A stretch of DNA of 34,321 nt from the NCBI GenBank assembly GCA_029940715.1, contig JAPYTU010000008.1, positions 1 to 34,321 on the forward strand, written 5' to 3'. The position numbers were made by a program, and so were the translations under genes. The DNA is from Cytophagales bacterium. Its GTDB lineage: Bacteria; Bacteroidota; Bacteroidia; Cytophagales; MED-G16. The notes below the pieces were generated by a model. The model had not been told where the DNA came from, did no database searches, and saw nothing but the letters and a program-made list of their open reading frames with translations. Below, piece by piece: positions 13,474 through 22,897 of this stretch (positions are counted from its first letter, which is position 1; every line of letters starts with the position of its first letter).

Positions 13474-13710
13474 ATGAAAGAAACAATTGATAAAGTAAGA
13501 AAACTGCTAAAACCTATAATTAGATTATCCATTGGTTTTGCAGCTACTGCTATTTTATTTCAATTAACCACAAATGTTAAATTATTTAATATGGATGTTG
13601 TAAATAATACATCTAAATTTATGAATGATATCGGTAATGAAACAGTTATGGGATTAATTTCAATATCTTTACTTTTAAATTTTCTTGGTAAAAAAATCAA
13701 ATTATATTAA
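13474..13710 (+). CDS. Small two-helix membrane protein, possible relative of the preceding gene
   Basis: A 78-residue protein of unknown function. A basic N-terminus (KVRKLLKP) precedes a hydrophobic helix (about 16-33), then comes a polar loop (MDVVNNTSKFMNDIGNETV), a second helix (about 58-70) and a basic tail. Order and spacing parallel the 71-residue protein upstream, including a short VxGN/VxNN-like loop followed by a Gly-Leu-rich second helix, so common ancestry is plausible but the identity is weak. Its codons are AT-rich, unlike the upstream gene, suggesting ordinary expression. It lies behind the terminator and would need its own promoter. Confidence 0.6.
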   Translation: MKETIDKVRKLLKPIIRLSIGFAATAILFQLTTNVKLFNMDVVNNTSKFMNDIGNETVMGLISISLLLNFLGKKIKLY

Positions 13711-13773
13711 AAATTAATTTATTATAAAAAAAATATTTTACACTGAATAATAAATTTTAATATTGCACAGAAT

Positions 13774-14292
13774 ATGATAAAAAATTCTAATAAAACGATT
13801 TTAATTATAATTTTTTTATCAATTACTTACAGTTCTACAAACTTTTTATATGCTCAAGACACTTCTACAGAAAATAAAACGATAAACTTTAAAGAGTTAG
13901 AAGATCAAATTAATCTTTTATTTAAAGAAATAGATAAATTAAATAAAGATTTTAATTCAAAAATATCAAAACAATTAGAATCATTAATCAAAGAAAATAA
14001 AAATTATTTGAATCAATTAGAAAGTGAATATAAATTGAAGATTAAAGATGAATCATCTAAAATAGAATCATTAAAAAAATCTGTTGATGAAATATTAAAA
14101 ATTAAAAATGAAGAACTTAAAATAGTTGATAATAAAATTAAGGATATTGAAAAAAACATAAAAAATCTATCAAGTGATGAATATATTAAAGATTTAAGAA
14201 AAAATATTAAAAAAGAATTAGATGAATTTAGAAGTACTTTAATTAAATCTTTTGAAGAAAGCTTAAATATCAAAGTTGATACAATAAATTAA
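13774..14292 (+). CDS. Secreted coiled-coil protein
   Basis: A 172-residue protein with a signal peptide (hydrophobic 8-22, then FLYAQD as the likely cleavage region). From residue 35 to 165 there is an almost continuous Lys/Glu-rich coiled coil (EKNIKNLSSDEYIKDLRKNI and similar heptads). It has no enzyme motif. It probably sits in the periplasm, perhaps as a spacer or adaptor. Its stop codon overlaps the start of the next gene as TAATG, so it is translationally coupled to a PLP enzyme with which it shares no obvious function. The family is not recognised. Confidence 0.75.
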   Translation: MIKNSNKTILIIIFLSITYSSTNFLYAQDTSTENKTINFKELEDQINLLFKEIDKLNKDFNSKISKQLESLIKENKNYLNQLESEYKLKIKDESSKIESLKKSVDEILKIKNEELKIVDNKIKDIEKNIKNLSSDEYIKDLRKNIKKELDEFRSTLIKSFEESLNIKVDTIN

Positions 14293-15539
14293 TGACAAAA
14301 AAAAGAAAGCCTGAAAGTGAAATGATGTCATATGGATATGATCCTCATTTATCAGAAGGCGCTGCAAAAACACCATTATTTCAAACAAGTACTTTTGTTT
14401 TTAAAAATTCTGAAGAAGGGAAAGCTCATTTTCACATAGCCTATGGATTAAGAAAAAAAAGAAAAAATGAGAGTGTTTCTTTGGCATACTCTAGAATAAA
14501 TAATCCTAATGCTGAAATTGTAGAAGAAAGATTAAAAATTTGGGATAATGCAGAAGCTTGTGCTGTATTCCAAAGTGGAATGGCAGCCATTACAACTACT
14601 ATATTAGAGATTAGTAAACCTAACACCCTTATTATGCATTCTTCACCTTTATATGGTGGAACAGATCATTTTATAAAACGTGTACTTCCAAAATATGGAA
14701 TTAAATCAATGTATTTTGATTCTTTTGATACTATAGATAAAATTGTAAATAAAAAAAATATAAAATATCCTAATTTAAAAGTCAGCTTAGTATATATCGA
14801 GAGTCCTGCTAATCCAACAAACAGTCTAGTAGACATAAAAAAATCTAAAGAAATAGCTAACTATTTTTCAAACAAAAAATCTAAAACTTATTTAGCTATA
14901 GATAATACATTTATGGGACCAGTGTTTTCTCAACCCATTGATTTTGGTGCAGATCTTGTTTTATATTCAGCCACAAAATATATCGGTGGTCATAGTGATC
15001 TTGTAGCTGGTTCTGTTTGTGGAAATAAGTTATTGATTAATAGAATAAAAACAATGAGAGTTTTTTTAGGCAATATGGCTAATCCTTTTACTTGTTGGTT
15101 AATGTTAAGAAGTTTAGAAACATTAAAACTTAGAATGGAAAAATCTGCTGAAAATGCTAATAAAATAGCCATAGTTTTAAATAATCATAAAAAAATAAAA
15201 AAAGTACATTATTTAAATCTAATTCCTAAAAAATCTAATGAATATAAAATTTATAAAAGTCAATATTCATGTGGTGGAGGTATGATATCATTTGATATTA
15301 AAGGTGGAGAAAAAGAAGCATTTAAATTTTTAGATAATCTTAAATTAGTAAAACTTGCAGTAAGCTTAGGCGGAACTGAAAGTTTAGCATGTCACCCCTA
15401 CTCAATGACTCATGCTGATGTTAATAAAGAAACTAAAAAGTTATTTGGTTTTACTGAAGCTCTAGTTAGATTATCTATTGGTTTAGAAGATAGTGATGAT
15501 TTAATTGATGATATAAAAAATGCTTTAAAAAAAGTATAA
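14292..15539 (+). CDS. Cys/Met-metabolism PLP enzyme (cystathionine gamma-synthase / methionine gamma-lyase family)
   Basis: A 415-residue fold-type I PLP enzyme. FQSGMAAITTT and the YGGTDH segment bind cofactor phosphate. DNTFMGP and SATKYIGGHSD contain the Schiff-base lysine, Lys229. The C-terminal part carries SLGGTESLACHPYSMTHAD, the usual substrate-carboxylate region, and RLSIGLED near the end. Members include cystathionine gamma-synthase, gamma-lyase and methionine gamma-lyase, and the sequence alone does not settle which. Charged insertions (for example KKRKNESVS near 55) are seen in Bacteroidota members. It overlaps the coiled-coil gene upstream by one base and ends one base before convergent asnB. 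Confidence 0.9.
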   Translation: MTKKRKPESEMMSYGYDPHLSEGAAKTPLFQTSTFVFKNSEEGKAHFHIAYGLRKKRKNESVSLAYSRINNPNAEIVEERLKIWDNAEACAVFQSGMAAITTTILEISKPNTLIMHSSPLYGGTDHFIKRVLPKYGIKSMYFDSFDTIDKIVNKKNIKYPNLKVSLVYIESPANPTNSLVDIKKSKEIANYFSNKKSKTYLAIDNTFMGPVFSQPIDFGADLVLYSATKYIGGHSDLVAGSVCGNKLLINRIKTMRVFLGNMANPFTCWLMLRSLETLKLRMEKSAENANKIAIVLNNHKKIKKVHYLNLIPKKSNEYKIYKSQYSCGGGMISFDIKGGEKEAFKFLDNLKLVKLAVSLGGTESLACHPYSMTHADVNKETKKLFGFTEALVRLSIGLEDSDDLIDDIKNALKKV

Positions 15540-15540
15540 A

Positions 15541-17208
15541 TCAATAAGAGTCTTTATGTACATTTTTTATAGATCTACCAGATGGATCATTCATTTTAGA
15601 AAAATTTTTGTCCCATTTTAAGGCTTCTTCGGTGCTACATGCTATTGATTTACTAGATGGAACACATTTAACTGAACATTCATCAGGATAATGTTTATTA
15701 AAAATCATCCTATAATAAAATTCTTCTTTTGACTGCGGTGTGTTTATAGGATAAAGTTTTTTCCTATTATTAAAATCAAAATCTGAAATATTATTATTTG
15801 TAAATTCTTTCAAACTGTTAATCCATGAATATCCAACTCCATCAGAAAATTGCTCTTTCTGTCTCCACAATATCTCATCAGGTAAATCTCTTTTAAATGC
15901 TTCTCGTAAAATTGATTTTTCGATTTTATTAGGCTTTACCATTTTATCTTTTGGATTAACATTCATGGAAATATCTAAAAAATCTACATCTAAAAAAGGA
16001 ACCCTCCCCTCAACTCCCCAAGCAGCCAAAGATTTATTTGCTCTTAAACAATCATAAAGATGTAATTTGTTAATTTTTCTAATAGTTTCATTATGAAATT
16101 CTTCAGCATTAGGAGCCTTATGAAAGTATAAATAACCACCAAAAATTTCATCTGCTCCTTCTCCAGACAAGACCATTTTTATTCCCATTGATTTTATATA
16201 TCTAGCCATTAAATACATAGGTGTAGAAGCTCTAACCGTAGTAACATCATAAGTTTCTATATAATATATTACATCATTAATTGAATCAATAGCTTCTTGT
16301 ATAGTAAAAACTATTTCGTGATGTATAGTTTTTAAATATTGTGAAACTTTTCTTGAAGCTATTAAATCAGGTGAATTTCTTAACCCTATGGCAAAAGAAT
16401 GTATTTGAGGCCACCATGCATCATTTTTATTATTACTCTCTATTCTTTTTTTTGAAAATTTCTTTACTATAGAAGCAATTATTGATGAATCAAGACCTCC
16501 AGATAGTAGTATCCCAAATGGAACATCAGACATTAGCTGTCTTTTTACAGAATCTTCAAGGGATTTTTTTATATTTTTTACTACTGTTTTGTTTTCAGAC
16601 ACATTATCATAACTCATCCATGATTTAGAATAATATTTAACTGGATACTTTAATTTTTCATTCATATATGAGCCTGGAGGAAATTCCTTTATATCACTAC
16701 ATATACCTACCAAGCATTTCATCTCTGAAGCAAATAATAAATTCCCATATTTATCTGATCCCATATAAAGAGGCATGACTCCAATAGGATCTCTAGCTAC
16801 TAAAATTGAATTTTTATCTTTATCATAAAGAACAAATGAAAAAATCCCATTAATATCATTTAAAAAATCGACTGATTTGTTTTTATATAGGGATAAAATA
16901 ACTTCACAATCTGAATTTGTTTGATAATCATATTTTATTGATTTATCATTTTTAATACTTAAATGGTTATATATTTCACCATTTATTGTTAAAACCAAAT
17001 TCTTGTCTGATGATAAAATTGGTTGACCTCCAGATTTAATGTCTACAATTGCCAATCTTTCATGAGCTAATATTGCATTCTCTGATTTATAAATACCTGA
17101 CCAATCAGGACCTCTATGTCTAACTTTTTTTATTATATCTAAAGACATTGATCTAATATTATTATTTAAATATTTGTCTTTGTTGTAAATTGCAAGAATA
17201 CCACACAT
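15541..17208 (-). CDS. asnB: Asparagine synthetase B (glutamine-hydrolysing)
   Basis: A 555-residue two-domain enzyme making asparagine from aspartate, ATP and glutamine. The amidotransferase domain starts MCGILAIYNK with the N-terminal nucleophile Cys2 and has RHRGPD and NGEIYNH. The synthetase domain contains the PP-loop LLSGGLDSS (about 232-240) and LSGEGADEIFGGY. AACGTEEALKWD-like C-terminal sequence is represented by CSTEEALKWD. The length matches E. coli AsnB. It diverges from ggt with only 54 bases between starts and converges with the PLP enzyme. Its glutamine could come from the type II synthetase at 4.6 kb. Confidence 0.95.
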   Translation of the reverse strand: MCGILAIYNKDKYLNNNIRSMSLDIIKKVRHRGPDWSGIYKSENAILAHERLAIVDIKSGGQPILSSDKNLVLTINGEIYNHLSIKNDKSIKYDYQTNSDCEVILSLYKNKSVDFLNDINGIFSFVLYDKDKNSILVARDPIGVMPLYMGSDKYGNLLFASEMKCLVGICSDIKEFPPGSYMNEKLKYPVKYYSKSWMSYDNVSENKTVVKNIKKSLEDSVKRQLMSDVPFGILLSGGLDSSIIASIVKKFSKKRIESNNKNDAWWPQIHSFAIGLRNSPDLIASRKVSQYLKTIHHEIVFTIQEAIDSINDVIYYIETYDVTTVRASTPMYLMARYIKSMGIKMVLSGEGADEIFGGYLYFHKAPNAEEFHNETIRKINKLHLYDCLRANKSLAAWGVEGRVPFLDVDFLDISMNVNPKDKMVKPNKIEKSILREAFKRDLPDEILWRQKEQFSDGVGYSWINSLKEFTNNNISDFDFNNRKKLYPINTPQSKEEFYYRMIFNKHYPDECSVKCVPSSKSIACSTEEALKWDKNFSKMNDPSGRSIKNVHKDSY

Positions 17209-17262
17209 ATAATTATAAATAAGAACGCAATATAATTTCTAAATTTATATCAAAAAAAAAAT

Positions 17263-19041
17263 ATGAAAATTTTAAATAGGAATCGGATACATATATATTA
17301 TAAATATTTTCTAAAAATAGTAGCAATTATATTATTATTCCCATTTTATTCATGTGAAAAAATAAAAAATAAAAATAAAAAAGTTTTATCTGATTCTGCT
17401 ATGGTTTCATCAGCCCATTCAATTTCTTCAAAAGTTGGTATTGATATTTTAAAACAAGGTGGAAATGCTTTTGATGCTGCAGTAGCAATCCAATTTGCAC
17501 TTTCAGTTGTTTATCCGAATGCAGGCAATATAGGTGGAGGAGGTTTTGTCGTTTACAGATTAAATAGCGGAGAAATTGGCTCTTTAGATTTTAGAGAAAA
17601 AGCTCCTTTTTTATCATCAAAAAACATGTATTTATATAATAAAAATGATTCTATATTAATTAATTATGAATTAAAAAATAATGATTTAAATGAAATGATT
17701 GTTGATGTAAATAAAAGTAAAATCGGTCATTTAGCATCTGGAATTCCAGGTACAGTAGATGGAATGGTTAAGCTTCATGAAAAGTTTGGTATTTTAGATT
17801 GGGAAAAACTCTTAAATCCATCAATAAAACTAGCTAGAGATGGTTATCAACTTACAACAGCACAATCAAATAGTTTAAATAGTACTAAAGATTTATTTCT
17901 TAAAGTAAATAAAAAATCTATTCCTTTTGTAAAAAATAATAGGTGGAAAACAAATGACACATTAGTACAAAGTAATTTATCTCTAACACTAAATAGAATA
18001 AAAAATCAAAAAAGAGATGGCTTTTATTCTGGAATTACTGCAAAATTATTACTTAAGGAAATGAATAAAGGCAAAGGGATATTTACTCAGGGTGATCTCG
18101 ATAAATATTCTTCAATATGGAGAAAACCTATTGTTGGATATTATAAAAACCATAAAATTATTTCTATGGGACCTCCTTCTAGTGGTGGAATTGCATTAGT
18201 CCAATTACTAAAAGGTATTGAAAAATACAATATAAAAAGTTATGGTTTTAATAGCTTAAAAACTATAAATGTAATGGCTGAACTTGAAAGTAGAGTTTAT
18301 GCAGATAGAGCAACTCATTTAGGTGACCCTGATTTTTACAAAGTCCCTGTTGAAAAATTAATTAATAGTAATTATTTAGAAAACAAATTCAAAAATATTA
18401 ATCCATTAAAAAAAACACCTTCAAATGAAATTAAAGAAGGTTCAATTACTTATAATGAGAGTAACGAGACCACACATTTCTCTGTTGTAGATAAATTTGG
18501 AAATGCTGTTTCTATTACTACAACTTTAAATGGATCTTATGGATCTAAAGTTGTTGTTGGTGGTGCTGGTTTTTTATTAAATAATGAAATGGATGATTTT
18601 AGTGTAAAACCCGGATTTCCAAATATGTTTGGATTAATTGGTGGTAAAGCAAATTCAATTGAACCTGGTAAAAGAATGCTTTCATCAATGACTCCTACAA
18701 TAATTGAAAAAAATAATAATTTATTTATGGTATTAGGAACTCCCGGTGGATCAACCATTATAACTTCTGTATTTCAAACTATATTAAATGTTATTGATTA
18801 TGAAATGACTATGCAAGAAGCAGTAGATGCAAAAAAAATACATCATCAGTGGGTTCCAGATATATTATATGTTGAAAAAAATTCTATAAGCAATGAAACT
18901 AAGAAACAATTAATATCTATAGGTCATAAAATTAATGAAAGAGGTACTATTGGAAGAATGGATTGTATATTAATTAATTCAGATAATAAATTAGAGGGTG
19001 GATCTGATAAAAGAGGAGATAATATAGCTATAGGATATTAA
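17263..19041 (+). CDS. ggt: Gamma-glutamyltransferase (lipoprotein)
   Basis: A 592-residue gamma-glutamyltranspeptidase precursor that cleaves glutathione and other gamma-glutamyl compounds. The N-terminus carries a basic start, a hydrophobic segment and lipobox FYSC, so it is probably an envelope-anchored lipoprotein. AHSISSKVGIDILKQGGNAFDAAVA is represented in the expected place and GNIGGGGFVVYR follows. The autoprocessing and catalytic residue is Thr403 in TTHFSVVD, which becomes the N-terminus of the small subunit; GSKVVVGGAGFLLNNEMDDF follows normally. Divergent from asnB. It ends in a small stem-loop shared with the convergent MFS gene. Confidence 0.94.
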   Translation: MKILNRNRIHIYYKYFLKIVAIILLFPFYSCEKIKNKNKKVLSDSAMVSSAHSISSKVGIDILKQGGNAFDAAVAIQFALSVVYPNAGNIGGGGFVVYRLNSGEIGSLDFREKAPFLSSKNMYLYNKNDSILINYELKNNDLNEMIVDVNKSKIGHLASGIPGTVDGMVKLHEKFGILDWEKLLNPSIKLARDGYQLTTAQSNSLNSTKDLFLKVNKKSIPFVKNNRWKTNDTLVQSNLSLTLNRIKNQKRDGFYSGITAKLLLKEMNKGKGIFTQGDLDKYSSIWRKPIVGYYKNHKIISMGPPSSGGIALVQLLKGIEKYNIKSYGFNSLKTINVMAELESRVYADRATHLGDPDFYKVPVEKLINSNYLENKFKNINPLKKTPSNEIKEGSITYNESNETTHFSVVDKFGNAVSITTTLNGSYGSKVVVGGAGFLLNNEMDDFSVKPGFPNMFGLIGGKANSIEPGKRMLSSMTPTIIEKNNNLFMVLGTPGGSTIITSVFQTILNVIDYEMTMQEAVDAKKIHHQWVPDILYVEKNSISNETKKQLISIGHKINERGTIGRMDCILINSDNKLEGGSDKRGDNIAIGY

Positions 19042-19050
19042 AGATATCCT
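19032..19050. terminator. Weak stem-loop between convergent ggt and MFS genes
   Basis: AGGATAT, loop TAAAG, ATATCCT: a seven-base perfect stem covering the ggt stop codon and the last base of the MFS gene. It is AT-rich and lacks a T-run, so it would be a weak bidirectional terminator at best. Confidence 0.35.
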
Positions 19051-20339
19051 TAAACATCATCTATTTCTTTATTTGAATACTTGTTTGTTAGACTGGCAAA
19101 TTTTATTGAAGCCAATAATCCAAAAATAGAAAATAGAACTAAAATTGTGAATACGTACTGATGACCAAGTAATCCAGGATATCTGTCTAAAAGATAGCCA
19201 ATGATTGGGGTTGCAAAAATATCAGGAGTATATCCAACAACAGAAATCAAACCAACAGCTGTACCTGTTAATATAAGGGGGATACGACCTTCTTGCATAA
19301 TAGAGAAATATAAAGCGCGAATAGCATATGTTCCAGTAGCAACAATGATTAATGAAAAGTAAAAAACAAAATTCATATTTAATTGAACCATTCCAAATGC
19401 AAACATTGATGACCCTATTAACATTGTAATAAAACCAATAATAATCAAATAAATGTAACTTGTTTTATCTGCTATTAAGGCAATTATTACACAAACTAAT
19501 GGTCTAAGGTATAATTGTAATGACCCAATATTTGCAGCCTGTATGTGATCGAATAGCATAACTTCAGAAGCATATAAAGAGTAAATATCTGTAACCTTAT
19601 ATCCCATATATGCGGAAATTATAATAATCATTATAAGCCATACCGATTGAATTTTTAAAACCGTTTTAATATTAGAATATGAATTTAACGAGTTTGTTTT
19701 TTTAAGTTCGTCTTTCTGATCCTTTTCCATAAAAAAGAGCACTAAAAATCCTGTTAAAAACACCATAAATGATGAAAATAAAATGACATATCTAAATGCT
19801 TCTTTACGCTCAATTAAATTTGCAGATTCAATATCGTTTGTCAAAAAAGTTGAAAAAATTAACACTCCTAAACTCCCCATTGAGGCAGCAACTAACCCTC
19901 TTCCTCCATCTAAAAATGCAAAAGCTTTCCCCTGATTTTTGGATCCTCCCCATACACGGGTAGCTTTTATCATAGCTCCCCAAAATAAAAACACAGTTGT
20001 AAAGCCCCAATAACCATATAAAATTTTTAAAATAAAGTAGGATGGGTAACTTGCTAAAACTACCCCACCTAAAGCTGTAAAAAAAAGTGAAACCGTTATT
20101 AATTTCTTAGGTTGAAACCTGTCTGAAATTACACCCCCATATACATAAGATAGCAATGCCATAGTTCCATATACGGAAAACAAACTTCCTAGCTGAAGAT
20201 TATTTAAATTGAATACTTCCAGGAATGTAGGTCTAAACACTCTAGGCAAAACATATGGTAATAAAAAAATTAATTCTCCAGAAAGTATTAATAGAGTTAT
20301 ACTTAAAAAAGAACCCTTTTTAAGTAGAGGATCTTTCAA
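19050..20339 (-). CDS. MFS transporter
   Basis: A 429-residue major facilitator with about twelve membrane helices. The loop after helix 2 has GGVISDRFQPKKLI, the family's motif A, and a longer charged central loop (EKDQKDELKKTN) divides the two six-helix halves. Helix 4-5 sequence WGAMIKATRVWGGSKNQGKAFAFLDGGRG resembles the organophosphate/hexuronate or nitrate-type branch, but the substrate cannot be assigned. Base composition appears somewhat richer in G+C than the neighbours, which fits either higher expression or transfer. It stands alone, with about 200 bases of apparently non-coding DNA upstream. Confidence 0.9.
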   Translation of the reverse strand: MKDPLLKKGSFLSITLLILSGELIFLLPYVLPRVFRPTFLEVFNLNNLQLGSLFSVYGTMALLSYVYGGVISDRFQPKKLITVSLFFTALGGVVLASYPSYFILKILYGYWGFTTVFLFWGAMIKATRVWGGSKNQGKAFAFLDGGRGLVAASMGSLGVLIFSTFLTNDIESANLIERKEAFRYVILFSSFMVFLTGFLVLFFMEKDQKDELKKTNSLNSYSNIKTVLKIQSVWLIMIIIISAYMGYKVTDIYSLYASEVMLFDHIQAANIGSLQLYLRPLVCVIIALIADKTSYIYLIIIGFITMLIGSSMFAFGMVQLNMNFVFYFSLIIVATGTYAIRALYFSIMQEGRIPLILTGTAVGLISVVGYTPDIFATPIIGYLLDRYPGLLGHQYVFTILVLFSIFGLLASIKFASLTNKYSNKEIDDV

Positions 20340-20541
20340 TTTAATTTTTATTGATTTTTTACAATATACATCAATTTAAAAGGATTAGAAGTGGCTGAAT
20401 TAAAAGAAGAAGATATGCTTAAAAATTTTCTTAACTCTAACCTCACTCCTTTTCTTTAATTGAAAAAAGATTGATTAATCAAAAACTGCTTGTGCTCTAA
20501 TTCTATGGTTTCTCTCTTTAATAAATTTCATTAAATAATTT

Positions 20542-21984
20542 CTATTTATCTATTATTAAAATTTCTACTCTCCTATTCAATCTTTTTGTTTCTTCAGAAC
20601 TATTGCTGAATCTAGGTTTTAATGAACCATATCCTTTAGTTTTAATTCTTTTTTTATTTATTCCATTCTTTATAAGATAATCTCTAATAACATTTGCTCT
20701 TTTTTCAGATAATTTTAAATTCTCAGTGAAATCACCCGAATTATCTGTGTGACCTTCTATTAAAACAGAAATATTTTTTTCATTATTAAATATATGTAAT
20801 ATGTTATTTAAGTTTTTTTGAGATAATTGCAATATCTCATAGGATGATCTTTTAAAAAGTATATTATCTAATACTAAACGTGAATTATTTTTTATTTCCT
20901 TCAAGTTAAGAGCTACTTTTTTATTTTCGTTTATACTAATTAAAGTATCTAATTGAAAGAAATTTTTTATTTTAAAAGTAAATATTAAATTTTCATTTTT
21001 TTTATAATTATAAATTAATGATTTAGTATTTATTTTAAAAAAATCAATTAAACTGGAATCACTATAAATATATAAATCCCCACTAATATCCTCAGTATTA
21101 TTTATAGAAAAACTAATTTGAAATTTATCGTCTTTATTTACTCTTCTAAGCAACTTTAAATTAGAATAACCTAAACTATTATATTCTTCAGAAATTATAA
21201 AATTTTTATTATTTGAATTGTATGAAATAAATTTTTCCGAAGCATTTGAATTAAATTTATCTATAAGAATAGGTTCAGACCATTTACTATAATTATCATC
21301 TAAATTAACAGAATAATAAAAGTTAAAACTACCATATATACTTGGTCTATTTGATGAGAAAATTAATGTGTCATCATTTAATATAAAAGGAGAAATTTCT
21401 TGGTATTTTGAATTAATAATCGATCCAATATTTTTTAGTCTACTCCATGAAGATGAGTCTATTTTTTTTGATATATAAATATCTTCTACGCCATAAGAAC
21501 CATAACTTTCTATTCCTAAAAAGATTATATTATTATATATTGAACCAGAGATTAAATCAAAAAAAGGATTAAAACCAACTATAGAAGATTCATTTAATAC
21601 TTTTATATTATTAACATTAGTATTATAATATTTAATTAAACCTTCAGTAAAAACAACAAGTTTATCATCTTCAATACCTAAAAGTATATCATTATTAGTT
21701 GAATTTACTTTATTTAAATTGTTAGGTTTTTGCCATTTACCAGAAGTACTAATACTATACCAAACATCATTTTTATCATTAATACCACCTACGTTTTTAG
21801 AGTTAAAAGAACTATTAAAAAAAATTATTGAACCTTTATTATTTATATAACCTATATTTTCATTTGACTTTAAATTGATATTAATTAAAGAATCTATCTG
21901 ATATTGTTTTTCAAAAGATTGCGATAATAATTCACTATTAAATATGAAAATGATTATAAAAAAATAAATGTTCTTAATATTCAT
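20542..21984 (-). CDS. OmpA-family outer-membrane protein with WD40-like PD40 region
   Basis: A 480-residue envelope protein. A signal peptide (hydrophobic 5-20, ELLSQ) is followed by a beta-propeller-like region (about 40-290) with PD40/TolB-like turns such as SPFILNDDTLIFSSNRPSIYG. A linker and a C-terminal OmpA-like peptidoglycan-binding domain complete it (about 375-480, VLIEGHTDNSGD, LSEKRANVIRDYL, GYGSLKP, NRRVEI). It probably tethers the outer membrane to peptidoglycan. This PD40-OmpA arrangement is common in Bacteroidota. Its start overlaps the end of the hydroxyacid dehydrogenase gene by 11 bases, so the two are co-transcribed. Confidence 0.9.
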   Translation of the reverse strand: MNIKNIYFFIIIFIFNSELLSQSFEKQYQIDSLININLKSNENIGYINNKGSIIFFNSSFNSKNVGGINDKNDVWYSISTSGKWQKPNNLNKVNSTNNDILLGIEDDKLVVFTEGLIKYYNTNVNNIKVLNESSIVGFNPFFDLISGSIYNNIIFLGIESYGSYGVEDIYISKKIDSSSWSRLKNIGSIINSKYQEISPFILNDDTLIFSSNRPSIYGSFNFYYSVNLDDNYSKWSEPILIDKFNSNASEKFISYNSNNKNFIISEEYNSLGYSNLKLLRRVNKDDKFQISFSINNTEDISGDLYIYSDSSLIDFFKINTKSLIYNYKKNENLIFTFKIKNFFQLDTLISINENKKVALNLKEIKNNSRLVLDNILFKRSSYEILQLSQKNLNNILHIFNNEKNISVLIEGHTDNSGDFTENLKLSEKRANVIRDYLIKNGINKKRIKTKGYGSLKPRFSNSSEETKRLNRRVEILIIDK

Positions 21985-22897
21985 TTTCTAAATTAATTAG
22001 ATTTCTTAATTCAATATTTTTAATCATTCTATTATAATTATCTAAAATTTGTGGAACCGCAGCTTCCTCATTTGTAATACTTGCAATATGAGGTGTTATT
22101 TCTATTTTATCATTTCTCCATATTTTGTTATTTTTAGGAAGTGGCTCTGTTTCAAAAACGTCTAAAAAAGCTCCTGATAGTTTACCAATTTCAATAGCCT
22201 TTAAAATATCTTTTTCATTTTGAACTTTACCTCTTGATACATTAATTAAATATGTTTCATCATTTAATTTATTAAATAATTTTATGTTTAATAGATTTTT
22301 TGTTTTTGACGTGTAAGGAACAGTGCATACTAAAACATTAATTTTATTTAAAAATTGATCTAAATTATCACCATGATATAATTTTATATCACTATGTTCT
22401 TTTTTATTTAAACTATAACCATAAACATTAAAACCTAAATTTTTTAATTTTATTCCAGCATCAGAACCTAAAGATCCAAACCCTAAAATTCCAATATTAA
22501 TATCAATTTCAGGTATACTGTTATGATCCCAAATTTTATTCTTCTTATCACTTTGATATTTAATTAGCCTTTTATGATAAAACAAAACAGCCATTATAAT
22601 ATAACTAGACATTGAAAATGATAGTTTTTCATCAGAAATCCTACAAATTGGAATATTTTCAGGTAACGAAGGATCTGATAATATATGATCAACTCCTGCT
22701 CCCATTGAATGAATAAGTTTTAAATTTTTAAACTTATTTAATAATCCATGAGGTTGATTCCATAGAGCTACGCAATCAATTTTATCATAGTCTAAAACAT
22801 TAGGCCATATTACTATTGAATCTTTAGAGATTAATTTATTAAATACAGTTACCCAATTATCAACTATATTATTTGGTGCTATTATTAATATTTTCAT
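21974..22897 (-). CDS. D-isomer-specific 2-hydroxyacid dehydrogenase (GhrA-like)
   Basis: A 307-residue NAD(P)H-dependent enzyme reducing 2-keto acids such as glyoxylate or hydroxypyruvate. HSMGAGVDHIL lies in the substrate domain. The Rossmann motif GILGFGSLG and the catalytic residues Arg in NVSRGK, Glu in FETEPLP and His in TPHIAS are all in place. Overall pattern and length are closest to GhrA rather than to the 400-residue SerA. The gene overlaps the sodium:solute symporter gene by 29 bases upstream and the OmpA gene by 11 bases downstream. This tight packing implies one operon and hints that the symporter may import the acid, which is inference. Confidence 0.9.
   Translation of the reverse strand: MKILIIAPNNIVDNWVTVFNKLISKDSIVIWPNVLDYDKIDCVALWNQPHGLLNKFKNLKLIHSMGAGVDHILSDPSLPENIPICRISDEKLSFSMSSYIIMAVLFYHKRLIKYQSDKKNKIWDHNSIPEIDINIGILGFGSLGSDAGIKLKNLGFNVYGYSLNKKEHSDIKLYHGDNLDQFLNKINVLVCTVPYTSKTKNLLNIKLFNKLNDETYLINVSRGKVQNEKDILKAIEIGKLSGAFLDVFETEPLPKNNKIWRNDKIEITPHIASITNEEAAVPQILDNYNRMIKNIELRNLINLENEY

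Noticed and set aside
20340..20541. Short ORFs upstream of the MFS gene: 22 codons from a GTG at 20391 (+) and 18 codons from 20531 (-), plus a CTAACCTCACTCCTTTT stretch resembling block P
   Set aside because: Both ORFs are too short and have no promoter or context support; the block P resemblance is partial and lacks the TAGATTG box and a following gene.
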